A stretch of DNA of 64,000 bases from Nocardia paucivorans NBRC 100373. Lineage in GTDB: Bacteria; Actinomycetota; Actinomycetes; Mycobacteriales; Mycobacteriaceae. Where the stretch lies: assembly GCF_000308675.1 (NCBI RefSeq), contig NZ_BAGE01000035.1:87555-151554 (forward strand), read 5' to 3'. Shown piece after piece: positions 22,268 through 32,368 of the stretch. A program made the position numbers and the translations under genes. Positions within the stretch are counted from its first letter, which is position 1. Every line of letters starts with the position of its first letter. The notes beneath the pieces are model-generated. The model was not told the DNA's origin. It searched no databases and was given only the letters and a program-made list of their open reading frames with translations.

Positions 22268-25192
22268 ATGGGTGAACCGCAGGCCGGCGCCGTACCGGAA
22301 GCGACCAGACCGCTGCGCGAGGACATCCGGTTCCTCGGTGGGATCCTGGGCGATACCATCCGCGACCACGAAGGCCCGGAGGTGTTCGACCTCATCGAGC
22401 GGGTGCGGGTGGAGGCGTTCCGGGTGCGGCGCGAGGAGGTGGGGCGCAGTGCGGTCGCCGATATGCTCACCGGGGTCGATATCGCGGTGGCCATCCCGCT
22501 GATCCGGGCATTCAGCTATTTCGTGCTCCTGGCCAATCTGGCCGAGGACATCCAACGTGATCGGCGGCGGGCGGTGCACGAGGCGGCGGGGGAACCCCCG
22601 CAGGACTCGTCCCTGGCGGCGACCTATCGAAAACTGGACAAGGCGGCGCTGCCCGAGCGGCGCGTGGCCGAACTTCTCGACGATGCCCTGGTGTCGCCGG
22701 TGATCACCGCGCATCCCACCGAAACCCGCCGCCGCACCGTTTTCGACACCCAGACCCGGATCACCGAACTGATGCGCCGGCGCCTGCGGGCGGACGAGCG
22801 GGAACGCGCGGCCATCGAGGTGGCAATCCGGCGGCAGGTGCTGATCCTGTGGCGGACCGCGCTGATCCGATTGTCGCGATTGCGCATCCAGGACGAGATC
22901 TCGGTGGGGCTGCGCTACTACGATCTGACATTCCTCGATGTGATGCCGGCGATCAATGCCGAGGTCCGGGCGTCGCTGCGGGCGCGGTGGCCCGGGACGA
23001 ACCTGTTGACACGGCCGATGCTGCGCCCCGGATCGTGGATCGGCGGTGACCGGGACGGTAACCCGTATGTCACCGCGGAGGTGGTGCGTACCGCGGTGCG
23101 GCAGGCGGCCGCGGTGGCATTCGGGCGGTATCTGCGCGATCTGACGGAATTGGAGAAATCGCTGTCGCAATCGGCGCGGTTGGTATCGGTGAGTCCGGAG
23201 CTGGCCGCTTTGGCCGCATCGGGCTACCCGGACCCCGGTACCCACGCCGACGAACCGTATCGCCGCGCACTGCACGGGGTTCGACTCCGTCTGACGGCCA
23301 CGGCCAGGTACATCCTGCGCACCGGGCCGTTGAGTCGGAACGCGGGTTCGGGTGATCGCGGCGTGGGCGCGGCGGGCCCGCGGGTCCACGATCGATGGCC
23401 CGGTCGCGAAATATCGGCCACGACCGACGCCGAAGCTCCGCGGTGGAGCGCCACGGAGGTGCTGCCCGACGGTTTGGGCGCGGCCCTGGCGACCGATATC
23501 GACCCCGAGATCATTCCGTATCCCACGCCGCGGGCCCTGCTCGACGATCTGGAAACCGTTGATGCCTCCCTGCGCGCCGGCGGCGACGAACTACTCGCCG
23601 ACGATCTGTTGGCCACCGTGCGCCACACCATCGAGACCTTCGGCTTCCATCTGCAGGGTCTGGATATGCGGCAGAACTCGGAGGTGCACGAGCAGGTCGT
23701 GGCCGAACTGTTGGCCTGGGCCGGAGTGCATCAGGACTATACGAGCCTGTCCGAAACCCGACGGGTGGAGCTGCTGTCGGCGGAGTTGCGCACCCGCCGC
23801 CCGCTGCTGGGCCCTCATGCCCGACTGAGCGAGCGGGCCACCGCCGAACTCGACATCATTCGCGCCGCCGCCGACGCGGTCGAGATTCTGGGGCCGGACG
23901 CGGTACCGAACTACATCATCAGTATGTGCACCTCGGTCAGCGATATCCTCGAGGCCGCGCTGCTGCTGAAAGAGGGCGGCCTCCTGGATCCCGGTGATCC
24001 GGACGGCCCGCCCCATTGCCCCACCGGCATCGTGCCGTTGTTCGAAACGATAGAGGATCTCGCCGCGGGTGCGGCGACCCTGGCCGCGGCCCTGGACATC
24101 CCGGTCTACCACGATCTGGTCGCCGCCCGCGGTATGCGTCAGGAGGTGATGCTCGGCTACTCCGACTCCAACAAGGACGGTGGATATCTGGCCGCGAACT
24201 GGGCGTTGTACCGGGCCGAACTGGATCTGGTGGATCTGGCCCGCAAAACCGGTATCCGGTTGCGGTTGTTCCACGGCCGAGGCGGTACCGTCGGTCGCGG
24301 CGGGGGCCGTAGCTACGACGCCATCCTCGCCCAGCCCGCCGGCGCCGTGCAGGGCTCGCTTCGACTGACCGAACAGGGCGAGGTGATCGCCGCCAAATAC
24401 GCCGAACGCGGTGCCGCGCATCGCAATCTGGAATCGTTGATCGCGGGCACTCTGGAGTCGACCCTGCTCGATGTGGAGGGGTTGGGCGCGGATGCCGAAC
24501 CGTCCTACGCGCTCATGGACGACCTCGCCGCGCGCGCCCGGGCCGCCTATGCCCGGCTGGTGCACGAGACCCCCGGTTTCGTCGAATACTTCCGCCAGTC
24601 CACCCCCGTGGCCGAGGTGGGCGATCTGAATATCGGCAGTCGCCCCGCCTCCCGTAAGCCCACCAACTCCGTGGCCGATCTGCGGGCCATCCCCTGGGTG
24701 ATGGCCTGGAGCCAGGCCCGAGTGATGCTGCCCGGCTGGTACGGCACCGGCGCTGCGCTCGAGGAATGGGTCGGCGGGGATCCGCAACGGTTGGCCCGAT
24801 TGTCCGATCTGTATCGGCGGTGGCCGTTCTTCCGTACGGTGCTGTCGAATCTCGCGCAGGTCATGGCCAAAAGCGATCTGGCCATCGCGCGGCGCTATGC
24901 CGAGCTCGTCGACGACACCGCGCTGCGCGAGCGGATCTTCGGGATGATTCGTGCCGAACACGCCCGCACCATCGCCATGCACGCCGCCATCACCGGAAAC
25001 GACCACCTGTTGGCCGACAACCCCTCGCTCGCCGAGTCGATCCACAACCGGTTCCCGTATCTGGAACCGTTGAATCAGATGCAGGTCGAACTATTGCGCC
25101 GATTGCGATCCGGGGATGACTCGGAGCTGGTCAAACGCGGCATTCTGCTCACCATGAACGGTTTGGCGACGGCGCTGCGCAACTCCGGGTGA
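22268..25192 (+). CDS. ppc: Phosphoenolpyruvate carboxylase
   Basis: PEP carboxylase makes oxaloacetate from phosphoenolpyruvate and bicarbonate, replenishing the TCA cycle. The 974-residue protein carries the active-site motifs [25 protein letters not shown] and [13 protein letters not shown], and a conserved [11 protein letters not shown] stretch near the end. Length is slightly above the usual 880-930 because of a Gly/Arg-rich insert around residues 355-395. ATG 22268 is preferred; a longer frame starts at 22193 with no homology. Its 3' end overlaps the convergent monooxygenase gene by about 100 bases. Confidence 0.95.
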   Translation: MGEPQAGAVPEATRPLREDIRFLGGILGDTIRDHEGPEVFDLIERVRVEAFRVRREEVGRSAVADMLTGVDIAVAIPLIRAFSYFVLLANLAEDIQRDRRRAVHEAAGEPPQDSSLAATYRKLDKAALPERRVAELLDDALVSPVITAHPTETRRRTVFDTQTRITELMRRRLRADERERAAIEVAIRRQVLILWRTALIRLSRLRIQDEISVGLRYYDLTFLDVMPAINAEVRASLRARWPGTNLLTRPMLRPGSWIGGDRDGNPYVTAEVVRTAVRQAAAVAFGRYLRDLTELEKSLSQSARLVSVSPELAALAASGYPDPGTHADEPYRRALHGVRLRLTATARYILRTGPLSRNAGSGDRGVGAAGPRVHDRWPGREISATTDAEAPRWSATEVLPDGLGAALATDIDPEIIPYPTPRALLDDLETVDASLRAGGDELLADDLLATVRHTIETFGFHLQGLDMRQNSEVHEQVVAELLAWAGVHQDYTSLSETRRVELLSAELRTRRPLLGPHARLSERATAELDIIRAAADAVEILGPDAVPNYIISMCTSVSDILEAALLLKEGGLLDPGDPDGPPHCPTGIVPLFETIEDLAAGAATLAAALDIPVYHDLVAARGMRQEVMLGYSDSNKDGGYLAANWALYRAELDLVDLARKTGIRLRLFHGRGGTVGRGGGRSYDAILAQPAGAVQGSLRLTEQGEVIAAKYAERGAAHRNLESLIAGTLESTLLDVEGLGADAEPSYALMDDLAARARAAYARLVHETPGFVEYFRQSTPVAEVGDLNIGSRPASRKPTNSVADLRAIPWVMAWSQARVMLPGWYGTGAALEEWVGGDPQRLARLSDLYRRWPFFRTVLSNLAQVMAKSDLAIARRYAELVDDTALRERIFGMIRAEHARTIAMHAAITGNDHLLADNPSLAESIHNRFPYLEPLNQMQVELLRRLRSGDDSELVKRGILLTMNGLATALRNSG

Positions 25193-26401
25193 GGCAGGTG
25201 CCGTTCGGTCGGGCACGGTGAAGGACGACAAGGTGTTGCTCGCGCCGTCCGCCATGAGCCGATGCCGTATCCCGGCCGGGATACGCGGTAGCAGCCGCAT
25301 AGCGAGCTCGTTGAACACCAACTGTGCTCGGGAGCGGGGTATGCCCCTCCGCATGGCGCCGGGTGCGACCTCGCGACAGCGCAGGACGTAATCGCGTAGC
25401 CGGTTCTCGTAGGCGGCGAAGGCCGCGGTGTGATCGCCGTCCGCGTCGGCGAGGGCGCGGGCCAGCACATAGGCGCCCACTACGGCCAGGGTTGTGCCAC
25501 CACCGATGGCGGGGCCCGGTGCGTAGCCCGCGTCGCCGACCAGGGTCACCCGGCCGCGCGACCACGAATCCATCCGGATCTGGCTGATGGAATCGAGGTA
25601 GAAGTCCTCGGCACGGTCCATTTCGTCGAGCAGTCGGGGGATCTCCCAGCCTTCGTCGGCGAATTCCGCGCGCAGCAGGCGTCGCTGTGCCGCGAGGTCC
25701 CGATGGTCGTAATCCGGCTCCACGGCCCGCCGGAACAGGAATATTGCCCGTGCCTGGCCGGTCTGCCACACCGGATACATGGCCGCGATGCGGTCCACCG
25801 TGTGATAGAGCACGGTCAGTTGTGACAGATTTCGATAGTTCGGCAGGGTGCCGACCGCAAAATAGCCGCCGAGAAACCGCTGTAGTTCCCGATCGGGGCC
25901 GAAGACCAGCCGGCGTACCGCGGAGTGCAGTCCGTCGGCGCCCACCACCAGATCGACTCGGCGGGTGTGTCCGTTGTCGAAGGTGACGTCGACGCCGTCG
26001 GGGGTGTCGGTGAGGGTGTGGATCGAATCGCCGAAGAGGTATTCGACACGGTCGGCGGTCGCTTCGTGCAGGATCGCGGCCAATTCTCCGCGCATGATCT
26101 CGAGGTGTCGGTCGTCGGCGAAGGCGTCGGAGATCTCCCGCAGATCCATCTCGATGGGTGATTTGCCGGGTCGTTCCACCCGCAACGCCGTCGATTCGGT
26201 GGCGGCCTTGCGTAACTGCGGCACCAGATCCATTCGGTCGGCCACCACCATTGCCGGCGCGAACAGGTCCACCGCGTGCCCACCCAGGCCGAGTCGGGGT
26301 CGCGGGGTGCGTTCGACCACCACCGGTGTGAATCCGAAGCGATCGAGCCAGTAGGCCAGTACCGGACCGGCCACGCTCGCACCGGAGATCAGAACCCTCA
26401 T
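25091..26401 (-). CDS. FAD-dependent monooxygenase (UbiH/TetX-like)
   Basis: The 436-residue protein is a class A flavin monooxygenase. It has the Rossmann motif [15 protein letters not shown], the [11 protein letters not shown] motif, and the FAD ribityl motif [20 protein letters not shown]. Relatives hydroxylate aromatics or inactivate tetracyclines and rifamycins; the substrate is unknown. The conserved part ends near residue 395. The last 35 or so residues are antisense to the ppc 3' end and look like read-through of a lost stop. It is divergent from a TetR gene with shared operators. Confidence 0.87.
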   Translation of the reverse strand: MRVLISGASVAGPVLAYWLDRFGFTPVVVERTPRPRLGLGGHAVDLFAPAMVVADRMDLVPQLRKAATESTALRVERPGKSPIEMDLREISDAFADDRHLEIMRGELAAILHEATADRVEYLFGDSIHTLTDTPDGVDVTFDNGHTRRVDLVVGADGLHSAVRRLVFGPDRELQRFLGGYFAVGTLPNYRNLSQLTVLYHTVDRIAAMYPVWQTGQARAIFLFRRAVEPDYDHRDLAAQRRLLRAEFADEGWEIPRLLDEMDRAEDFYLDSISQIRMDSWSRGRVTLVGDAGYAPGPAIGGGTTLAVVGAYVLARALADADGDHTAAFAAYENRLRDYVLRCREVAPGAMRRGIPRSRAQLVFNELAMRLLPRIPAGIRHRLMADGASNTLSSFTVPDRTAPASPGVAQRRRQTVHGEQNAAFDQLRVIPGSQSAQ

Positions 26402-26420
26402 GGAACACCTCCATTTATTT

Positions 26421-26438
26421 ACTTATCGGTCGGTAAGT
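26421..26438. promoter_or_regulatory. TetR operator 1 of the monooxygenase/regulator pair
   Basis: ACTTATCGGTCGGTAAGT is an 18-bp palindrome with one mismatched pair. It sits in the 79-base divergent region, 20 bases before the monooxygenase start. The adjacent TetR protein is the likely binder. Confidence 0.7.
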
Positions 26439-26446
26439 GAAAGTTT

Positions 26447-26464
26447 ACTTACCGGGCGGTCAGC
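26447..26464. promoter_or_regulatory. TetR operator 2, over the regulator promoter
   Basis: ACTTACCGGGCGGTCAGC repeats the first operator's left arm exactly in six to eight positions and has a weaker right arm. It overlaps the likely -35 of the TetR gene, which fits autorepression. Confidence 0.6.
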
Positions 26465-26468
26465 ACGC

Positions 26469-26474
26469 TAGGGT
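26469..26474 (+). promoter_or_regulatory. -10 element giving a leaderless TetR mRNA
   Basis: TAGGGT (TANNNT) ends 6 bases before the GTG start at 26481. Transcription would begin at or next to the start codon, and there is no Shine-Dalgarno. Leaderless mRNAs are common in actinobacteria. Confidence 0.55.
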
Positions 26475-26480
26475 GTATGC

Positions 26481-27041
26481 GTGCCGAGACCCCGAACCAG
26501 CGAGACCCGCGAGCGGATCCAGGCGGTGGCGCTGGAGCTGTTCGCCGAACGCGGTGTGCGAGAGACGAGTCTGCGGCAGATCGCCGAACGGCTCGGCCTC
26601 ACCAAACCCGCGCTGTACTACCACTTCTCCTCGCGCGAAGAGCTGCTGCGCAGCCTGGTGCAACCATTCGTCGACGATGCGGAGGCCATGATCGTCGAGG
26701 ACGAGGCCCGGGCGGCCGCGGGTCCGGTGGACCCACGCGAACTACTCGGCCGCTACTTCGACATCTCCTACCGGCACCGCGCTGTCACCAATCTGCTGCT
26801 GTTCGATCTCGCGCAGTTCAACGAGCTGGGGTTCGTCGAACGTGTGCTGAACTGGCGTCGACGCCTGGTGGCCTTGTTGGTCGGCCCGGACGCCGATGTC
26901 GCCGCACGGGCGCGCGCCATCGTCGCCATCGGCGGCCTCGGTGACTGTCTGGTCATGCTGGCCGACACCCCGCACGACGAACTGCGCGCGGCCACTGTCG
27001 ACGCAGCGTGCGCGGCGCTCGAAAACCCCGCGACCTCCTGA
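26481..27041 (+). CDS. TetR-family regulator of the adjacent monooxygenase
   Basis: The 186-residue protein has a clear TetR helix-turn-helix (ALELFAERGVRETSLRQIAERLGLTKPALYYHFSSREELLRS) and an acidic ligand-binding C-domain. Its GTG start is probably leaderless. Position and the two palindromic operators indicate that it represses the divergent flavin monooxygenase and itself, released by an unknown small molecule. Confidence 0.9.
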   Translation: MPRPRTSETRERIQAVALELFAERGVRETSLRQIAERLGLTKPALYYHFSSREELLRSLVQPFVDDAEAMIVEDEARAAAGPVDPRELLGRYFDISYRHRAVTNLLLFDLAQFNELGFVERVLNWRRRLVALLVGPDADVAARARAIVAIGGLGDCLVMLADTPHDELRAATVDAACAALENPATS

Positions 27042-27064
27042 ACGACGACAGCCCGTCGATCGGA

Positions 27065-28048
27065 TCACCGCGACCCGTCCGAACAGTGGTAGCGCGCGGA
27101 CATGGCAGCGGCGATCTCGGCGAACCGGGCACGCAGTTCGGGCGGATCGATGACCTCGAGATGCTCTCCGAGCGGCAGTAGGGCACTGGCGAGGACCTCG
27201 AAGGATTCGGAGCGGATGGTGAGTTCGACCCACCCCTCGGCGTCGGGCGGGGTCGCACCGGCCAGGGCCTCCTCGACAGCGACCGGTTCGTTCATCAGGC
27301 GCAGCAGGGACAGCCGATCGACGGCCACTCGGCAGCGGGCAGTCACCCGTAGCATCGAGCGGGCGAAATCGTCCTTGACCGTGGACCAGTGCGCGGCGAG
27401 ATCGAAATCGTCCGGGCGGACGAACCTTTCCTCGGTCTCGCGGACCGCGTCGATTCGGCTCACCCGATAGGAGCGCACCGACCGCCCCGCGCGGGCCACC
27501 AGATACCAGGTTCCACCCTTGAGCACCAGCCCCAAGGGGTCGAGCAATCGGCGCACCCGCCGGTCGGCGCGCCGGTAGTCGATCTCGACCCGGCGATCGT
27601 GCCACAGTGCCTCGGCGAGGGCGACCAACAGAGGGGTCGTCTCCGGCCGGTGGTACCACCCGGGCATATCCACATGAACACGCTCGGCGATCCGGGTGGC
27701 CCGCCCACGCAGCTCCGGTGGCAGCGCGGCCAACAACTTCAGCTGGGCAGTGGCCACAACGGTGCCGAGTCCGAGATCCGCGGCGGCCTGGGGAAGGCCG
27801 GTGAGCAGAACGGCGTCGGCCTCCTCGATGGTCAGACCGGTGAGTCGGGTCCGGTAACCGTCGACCAGCTGCACACCACCTGCTCGACCCGGTGTGCTGT
27901 ACACCGGCACCCCGGCGGCGGACAGGGCCTCGATATCCCGATAGACCGTGCGCACCGAGACCTCCAGCTCCCGGGCCAACTCCGTGGCCGTGGCCCGGCC
28001 ACGGGTCTGTAGCAGCAATAACAGTTGCACCAACCTGCTCGCCCGCAT
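27065..28048 (-). CDS. WYL-domain transcriptional regulator
   Basis: The 327-residue protein has an N-terminal winged helix (RLVQLLLLLQTRGRATATELARELEVSVRTVYRDIEAL). A WYL ligand-sensing domain follows (VEIDYRR, RLLDPLGLVLKGGTWYLVA, RSYRVSRI), then a C-terminal extension. This is the YafY/DeoR-like organisation common in actinobacteria. It is divergent from the PPOX pseudogene, which was probably its target, so the regulator may now be orphaned. The gap between the two is 61 bases. Confidence 0.92.
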   Translation of the reverse strand: MRASRLVQLLLLLQTRGRATATELARELEVSVRTVYRDIEALSAAGVPVYSTPGRAGGVQLVDGYRTRLTGLTIEEADAVLLTGLPQAAADLGLGTVVATAQLKLLAALPPELRGRATRIAERVHVDMPGWYHRPETTPLLVALAEALWHDRRVEIDYRRADRRVRRLLDPLGLVLKGGTWYLVARAGRSVRSYRVSRIDAVRETEERFVRPDDFDLAAHWSTVKDDFARSMLRVTARCRVAVDRLSLLRLMNEPVAVEEALAGATPPDAEGWVELTIRSESFEVLASALLPLGEHLEVIDPPELRARFAEIAAAMSARYHCSDGSR

Positions 28049-28109
28049 ATGCAGAGATTAACCGGAATACCTTGACAGAATATGGCAGGTTTTCCGGACC
28101 GTCCGCCCC

Positions 28110-28502
28110 ATGACGAGTTGGAACGAATTCGCCGCCCAGGCCCTACACATCGGCGAGATCTTCTCCCGCCGACACCGCGGTCGCCGAGGGCGACGCGAAG
28201 TTGTTCGGTCGTATCGTTGTTCGGTCGTGTCGTCGATGTGCCGGGCACCGACATCCACGCCCGATTCGCGCAGGAACTGTTCGACGACAGCGGATTCGAC
28301 CTGCGTGGTGGGCCGTTCGACCATTTCATCGTCGCCGATCCGACCGAGTCACCGTCGGTGGAGGTCGATGGGGACACCCTGCGCATCACCATCCGGAAAC
28401 CGGCGAAGGGAACGAGTGGTCGAAAAGAAACAGCCGGTACTTCAGTCTCCGGTGAACCGAGGCGCACGCCGCTGCAGCATGGCCGCCACGGCCTCGTCGT
28501 GA
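28110..28502 (+). pseudogene. Decayed PPOX-family flavin oxidoreductase gene
   Basis: The start MTSWNEFAAQALHIGEIFSRRH matches the N-terminus of an actinobacterial pyridoxamine-phosphate-oxidase-like family. About 75 codons are then missing. The frame EGDAKLFGR is followed by a 16-bp tandem duplication (28201-28232) that shifts into the frame encoding GRVVDVPGTDIHARFAQELFD and FDHFIVADPTESPSVEV. The ERVVEKK end lies in yet another frame. One deletion and at least two frameshifts leave no functional protein. The comparison family is recalled, not searched. Confidence 0.75.
28201..28232. repeat. 16-bp tandem duplication in the PPOX pseudogene
   Basis: TTGTTCGGTCGTATCG (28201-28216) is followed directly by TTGTTCGGTCGTGTCG (28217-28232), 15 of 16 identical. 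Deleting one copy restores the AKLFGRVVDVPG reading. Confidence 0.9.
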
Positions 28503-29317
28503 TCGGCGGTGTGATGGGTGAGGGCCTGCATGGCCGCAGACAGTTCCAGCAGGCTCTCCAGGCTCTGATGTCGGCCCTCCCGCAGCAGACGTTTGGTCAT
28601 CCGCAGGGCATGCGGTGGATTGGCCGCGATCTCGGCGGCCAATCCATGAGCGGCGTCGAGCAGACGTTCGGGTTCGACGACCTCGTCGACCAGCCCCCAC
28701 TCCAGGGCCGTGGCCGCATCGATGGCGGCACCGGTGAACGCCATCCGATGGGCGCGGGACATACCGATGACGCGGGGCAGAAACCAGGCGCCGCCGTCGC
28801 CCGGAATGAGACCCAGCCGGACGAAGCTCTCGGCGAAGGTGGCCCGGGTCGACGCGATACGCATATCGCACATGAGCGCGAGGTCGCAGCCGGCGCCGAT
28901 GGCGGGGCCGTTCACCGCGGCGATGGTGGGGATCTCACAGTGATACAGCGCCTTGGGGATGCGTTGGATACCGTGCCGGTAGCCCTGGCGCAGTTCGGCG
29001 GGAGAACCGCCGAACATGCCGGTCTTATCCCGCATGTGTTTGATATTGCCGCCCGCGGAGAACGCGCTACCGGCGCCGGTGAGAATGGCGACCCGAAGGG
29101 TGTGATCCCGGTTCGCCGCGTGCACGGCCCGTTCCAGTGCGTCGATGGTGGCCTCGTCGGAAATCGGATTGCGCTGTTCGGGATTGTCGATGGTCCATAC
29201 CACGACATCGCCGGTGCGCTCGATACGTACGGGCTCACCCACGCTGTGCTCGTCGGGCATGGGCGGGTGCTCTTCGTGGTTATGCTGTGCTGCCTCCTCC
29301 GGGCGCTGACCGCTCAT
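28442..29317 (-). CDS. Enoyl-CoA hydratase/isomerase (crotonase), operon gene 7
   Basis: The 291-residue protein has the crotonase oxyanion motifs SAGGNIKHM and NGPAIGAGCDLALMCDMRIAS and the acid-bearing ATFAESFVRLGLIPGDGG. Members hydrate, isomerise or cleave acyl-CoA esters. Its start overlaps the stop of the NDP-forming ligase by 4 bases, so the two are translationally coupled at the end of the RpiR-controlled operon. The 3' end covers the last part of the antisense PPOX pseudogene. The specific substrate is unknown. Confidence 0.9.
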   Translation of the reverse strand: MSGQRPEEAAQHNHEEHPPMPDEHSVGEPVRIERTGDVVVWTIDNPEQRNPISDEATIDALERAVHAANRDHTLRVAILTGAGSAFSAGGNIKHMRDKTGMFGGSPAELRQGYRHGIQRIPKALYHCEIPTIAAVNGPAIGAGCDLALMCDMRIASTRATFAESFVRLGLIPGDGGAWFLPRVIGMSRAHRMAFTGAAIDAATALEWGLVDEVVEPERLLDAAHGLAAEIAANPPHALRMTKRLLREGRHQSLESLLELSAAMQALTHHTADHDEAVAAMLQRRAPRFTGD

Positions 29318-31515
29318 GCCTGTTGCTCCTTCACGATGATGCGGATGTCCACCGGTACGATGCCCGATCCGTCGGCCAGCACCGGGTTCAGGTCCAGTTC
29401 ATCAATCTCAGGGTGTGCGGCGATCAGGGCGCTCACCCGTACCAGCAGGGTCGTCAGCGCGGTGCGATCCACCGGCACCCGTCCGCGGTACCCGTCCAGG
29501 AGCCGGTTCACGCGGGTCTCGGCGATCATCTCGGTGACTTCCAGTTCCGTGCACGGCGCCGCCCGGAATACCACATCGTCCAGGGCCTCGACCAGGGTTC
29601 CCCCGGCCCCGAACGCGATGACGGGACCGAAGGTCGCATCATTGGTGGCGCCGACCAGAAGCTCGATCCCACCGGAGTACATGGGGGTCACCACGAACCC
29701 ATCGATTCGCGCCCCCGGTATCGCGGTGGTCACCTCGGCGGTCATGGTCGTGGCCACGTGCCGCGCCGTTTCGGCCGTCACGTTCAGCCGCACACCTCCG
29801 TGCTCCGATTTGTGCACCACGTGCGGGGAGACCACCCGCACCGCGCAGGGACACCCGAAATCCGCCACCGCGGCGGCGACCTGTTCCGGTCCCTCGGCGA
29901 AAACCCAGCGGCCGGTATCGATACCGGCGGCCTCGACGAATCGCCGGGCCCGGGGCTCGGCGACCGGTCCGATGGCCGGCAGCGGGGGCGCGGGCGGTGG
30001 CAACTCCAGCGTGGAGCGGGCATCGACCGTGGCCAGATGGGTTCGACGACGATCCAGCGCCGCTACGATACGAACGGTCTGATCGATGGATGTCGATACC
30101 GGAATCCCGCCGGCGCGCAGTATGTCGTGGTTGGCGATGGGCTCGGCGGCGTAGCAACTCTGCACCAACACCGGGGTGCGGTACCGGGCCGACAGCTCCA
30201 GCAGGCGTTCGGCCGTGGTGTTCTCGACCGCCTCCAGCCGAGAATCGAACCGACGGTGATAGGCGCCGAACAGGCCGATTATCAGAATCGCGCCCACATT
30301 CTCGTCGCGCAACAGCAGTTCGGCGGCGGCGGCGAAGATCGCCGGATCGGTATCGGTCGCGCCGGCCACATCCACCGGGCCGTCGACCGTGGCATTCGGT
30401 CCGAGAAGTTCGCGCAGCGCTCGGGTGGTGTCGGGCCCCAGCGTGGGCGGCTCCAGCCCGTATTCGGCGAGCGCGTCCACGGCCAGCGCGGCATGCCCGC
30501 CCCCGTCGCTGAGGATCGCCGGTCCGCCCCGCGGCCGCATCGGCGGTAGGGTCGCGAGCGCGCCCGTAACAACGGCCAATTCGTCCGAGCGGGTCACCGG
30601 TTCCACCCCGGCCTGTCGCAGCACTGCCGCTGCCACCGCGTCCGGCGCGGCGATCGAGCCGGTGTGCGATCGGACGCTGCGTCGACCTGCCGCCGACCGC
30701 CCGCCGCGGAGCATGACCACCGGCACGTGAGTGGTGGCCCGCGCGGCGGCGATCAATACGGCGCGACCATCGGTGAAACCCTCGGCGTGCACGCCCACCG
30801 CTGTGGTTTCCGGCTGCTCGGCCAGCGCTGTGAGGCATTCGTGGTACGCCACATCGGCCTGATTGCCCAAGCCGATGCAAATATGGAATCCCGGCCCCCG
30901 GGACAGACGCGCGTCCTGCACAAGGGACAGCAGCATATTGCCGCTCTGGGCGATCACACTTACCGGTCCGCGGGGCACATCGGACAGGCCCACCAGATTC
31001 GCCCCGGACACGGTGTTCAGCATCCCGGAGGTATTCGGGCCGATCACCCGTATCCCGGTCTCGGCGATCACCGCCGCCAGTTGTTCGGTCGGCGCCGTGC
31101 CCTGTGCGCCGATCTCGGCGAAACCGTTGGCGAGCACCACCGCACCGGCCACCCCGGCCGCGGCGCACTCCCGCAGCACATCCGGAACCGCGGTGCCCGG
31201 TACCGCCACGACCGCGATATCGACCCCGGGCGGTAATGCGGCGGCATTCGGCAGCACCGGTAAACCGAGTATCTCGCGGGCGGTGGGGTTGACCGGATAC
31301 ACCGGGTGCGGATAACCGGACTCGCGCAGTGCCCGCACGATCTGATAGCCACGTTTGGCGGGATCGGTGGAGGCGCCGATCACCGCGATGGCGGTGGGGT
31401 CCAGCAATCGATGCAGCACATCCCGGTTCTCGGAGCGGGGCGTGGGAGAGGGGCGTGGATCGGTCGCGGTCCGGTGGTTCGAGGGGGCGGCGGGTGTCTC
31501 GAATATTTCGACCAT
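29314..31515 (-). CDS. NDP-forming acyl-CoA ligase, operon gene 6
   Basis: The 733-residue protein fuses the alpha and beta parts of ADP-forming acyl-CoA synthetases. It has a CoA-binding Rossmann domain (IAVIGASTDPAKRGYQIV), a ligase domain with phospho-His motif RSHTGS, and a C-terminal ATP-grasp domain (CAVRVVSPHVVHKSEHGGVRLN). It makes an acyl-CoA from a carboxylate, ATP and CoA through a phosphoenzyme. Relatives act on acetate, pimelate, or ferulate (FerA). It is 1 base from the upstream crotonase gene and overlaps the downstream one. Confidence 0.9.
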   Translation of the reverse strand: MVEIFETPAAPSNHRTATDPRPSPTPRSENRDVLHRLLDPTAIAVIGASTDPAKRGYQIVRALRESGYPHPVYPVNPTAREILGLPVLPNAAALPPGVDIAVVAVPGTAVPDVLRECAAAGVAGAVVLANGFAEIGAQGTAPTEQLAAVIAETGIRVIGPNTSGMLNTVSGANLVGLSDVPRGPVSVIAQSGNMLLSLVQDARLSRGPGFHICIGLGNQADVAYHECLTALAEQPETTAVGVHAEGFTDGRAVLIAAARATTHVPVVMLRGGRSAAGRRSVRSHTGSIAAPDAVAAAVLRQAGVEPVTRSDELAVVTGALATLPPMRPRGGPAILSDGGGHAALAVDALAEYGLEPPTLGPDTTRALRELLGPNATVDGPVDVAGATDTDPAIFAAAAELLLRDENVGAILIIGLFGAYHRRFDSRLEAVENTTAERLLELSARYRTPVLVQSCYAAEPIANHDILRAGGIPVSTSIDQTVRIVAALDRRRTHLATVDARSTLELPPPAPPLPAIGPVAEPRARRFVEAAGIDTGRWVFAEGPEQVAAAVADFGCPCAVRVVSPHVVHKSEHGGVRLNVTAETARHVATTMTAEVTTAIPGARIDGFVVTPMYSGGIELLVGATNDATFGPVIAFGAGGTLVEALDDVVFRAAPCTELEVTEMIAETRVNRLLDGYRGRVPVDRTALTTLLVRVSALIAAHPEIDELDLNPVLADGSGIVPVDIRIIVKEQQA

Positions 31516-31516
31516 G

Positions 31517-32368
31517 TCATTTCCCCCGGAAGACGGGAGTCCGTCGCTCGGCGAAGGCCGCGACGCCCTCGGCCCAGTCCTCGGTCTCCATAAGCGCGAG
31601 CAGATTCTGTGGTTCGGTGCGAAACGCGATGTCCACCGGGTCGGCGCGGTACAGCGCCGCCTTCATCCGCGCCAGCGACAGCGGGGCCTGTCCGGCCAGT
31701 CGTTCGGCCAGCCGCATCGCGGTATCGCGCAGCGCCGTGCCGGGGACGGCGGCATGGGCCAGGCCCCAATCCAGTGCCTGGGTGCCGGTGAAACGTTCCC
31801 CGAGCATCAGCAGGTCCGTGGCGCGGCGCAGCCCCACCAGACGGGGTAGTCGGTGGGTTATCCCACCGCCGACGAAGGTCCCGATGCTCACCTCGGGAAA
31901 GCCCATGCGCGCGTCCTCGGTCATGAGAAGGAAATCGCTGCTCACCGCGAGTTCCGCGCCGGCGCCGAGGGCGTAGCCGTGCACGGCCGCCACGACCGGG
32001 ACGGTGGCCGTCTGGATGCGGTGACAGACGTCCTGGCCCAGCTGCACATACTGCTGCCTGGCCCGGGCGGTGCGGGTACCGGCCCGGTGTTCCTTCATAT
32101 CCGCGCCCACACAGAACGCCCGACCTGCCCCGCTCAGGAGGACACAGCGCACCTGCGCATCGTCCTCGGCCGTGCGCAGGGCGCCGAGCAGGGCGCGGTA
32201 GAGCTCTTCGTTCACCGCATTGAGCCGTTCCGGGCGGTTCAAGGTCACCATCAAGGTGCTGTCGCGGCGCTCGATGAGCACCGGAGCGGTGGCGTCGCCG
32301 CCGGTCGGTGCGGCGGCCTCCGGCTCTGTATCGGGGGTGGAGACCAGGGGGGCGGTTGAATCGGTCAT
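31517..32368 (-). CDS. Enoyl-CoA hydratase/isomerase (crotonase), operon gene 5
   Basis: The 283-residue protein has crotonase motifs CVGADMKEH and HGYALGAGAELAVSSDFLLM, with a conserved Glu in MGFPEVSIGTFVGGG. The N-terminal 25 residues are a Pro/Thr/Ala-rich extension. Its ATG overlaps the permease stop by 4 bases, so an importer and an acyl-CoA enzyme are translationally coupled, which is unusual. The two crotonases in the operon are clearly different sequences and probably act at different steps. Confidence 0.9.
   Translation of the reverse strand: MTDSTAPLVSTPDTEPEAAAPTGGDATAPVLIERRDSTLMVTLNRPERLNAVNEELYRALLGALRTAEDDAQVRCVLLSGAGRAFCVGADMKEHRAGTRTARARQQYVQLGQDVCHRIQTATVPVVAAVHGYALGAGAELAVSSDFLLMTEDARMGFPEVSIGTFVGGGITHRLPRLVGLRRATDLLMLGERFTGTQALDWGLAHAAVPGTALRDTAMRLAERLAGQAPLSLARMKAALYRADPVDIAFRTEPQNLLALMETEDWAEGVAAFAERRTPVFRGK

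Noticed and set aside
21326..23389. A 687-codon minus-strand open frame
   Set aside because: It spans antisense ppc, erm and the DoxX gene and has no recognisable domain; it is an open frame caused by high GC.
28082..30082. A 666-codon plus-strand open frame
   Set aside because: Apart from the PPOX remnant at its start it runs antisense to the crotonase and acyl-CoA ligase and has shadow composition.
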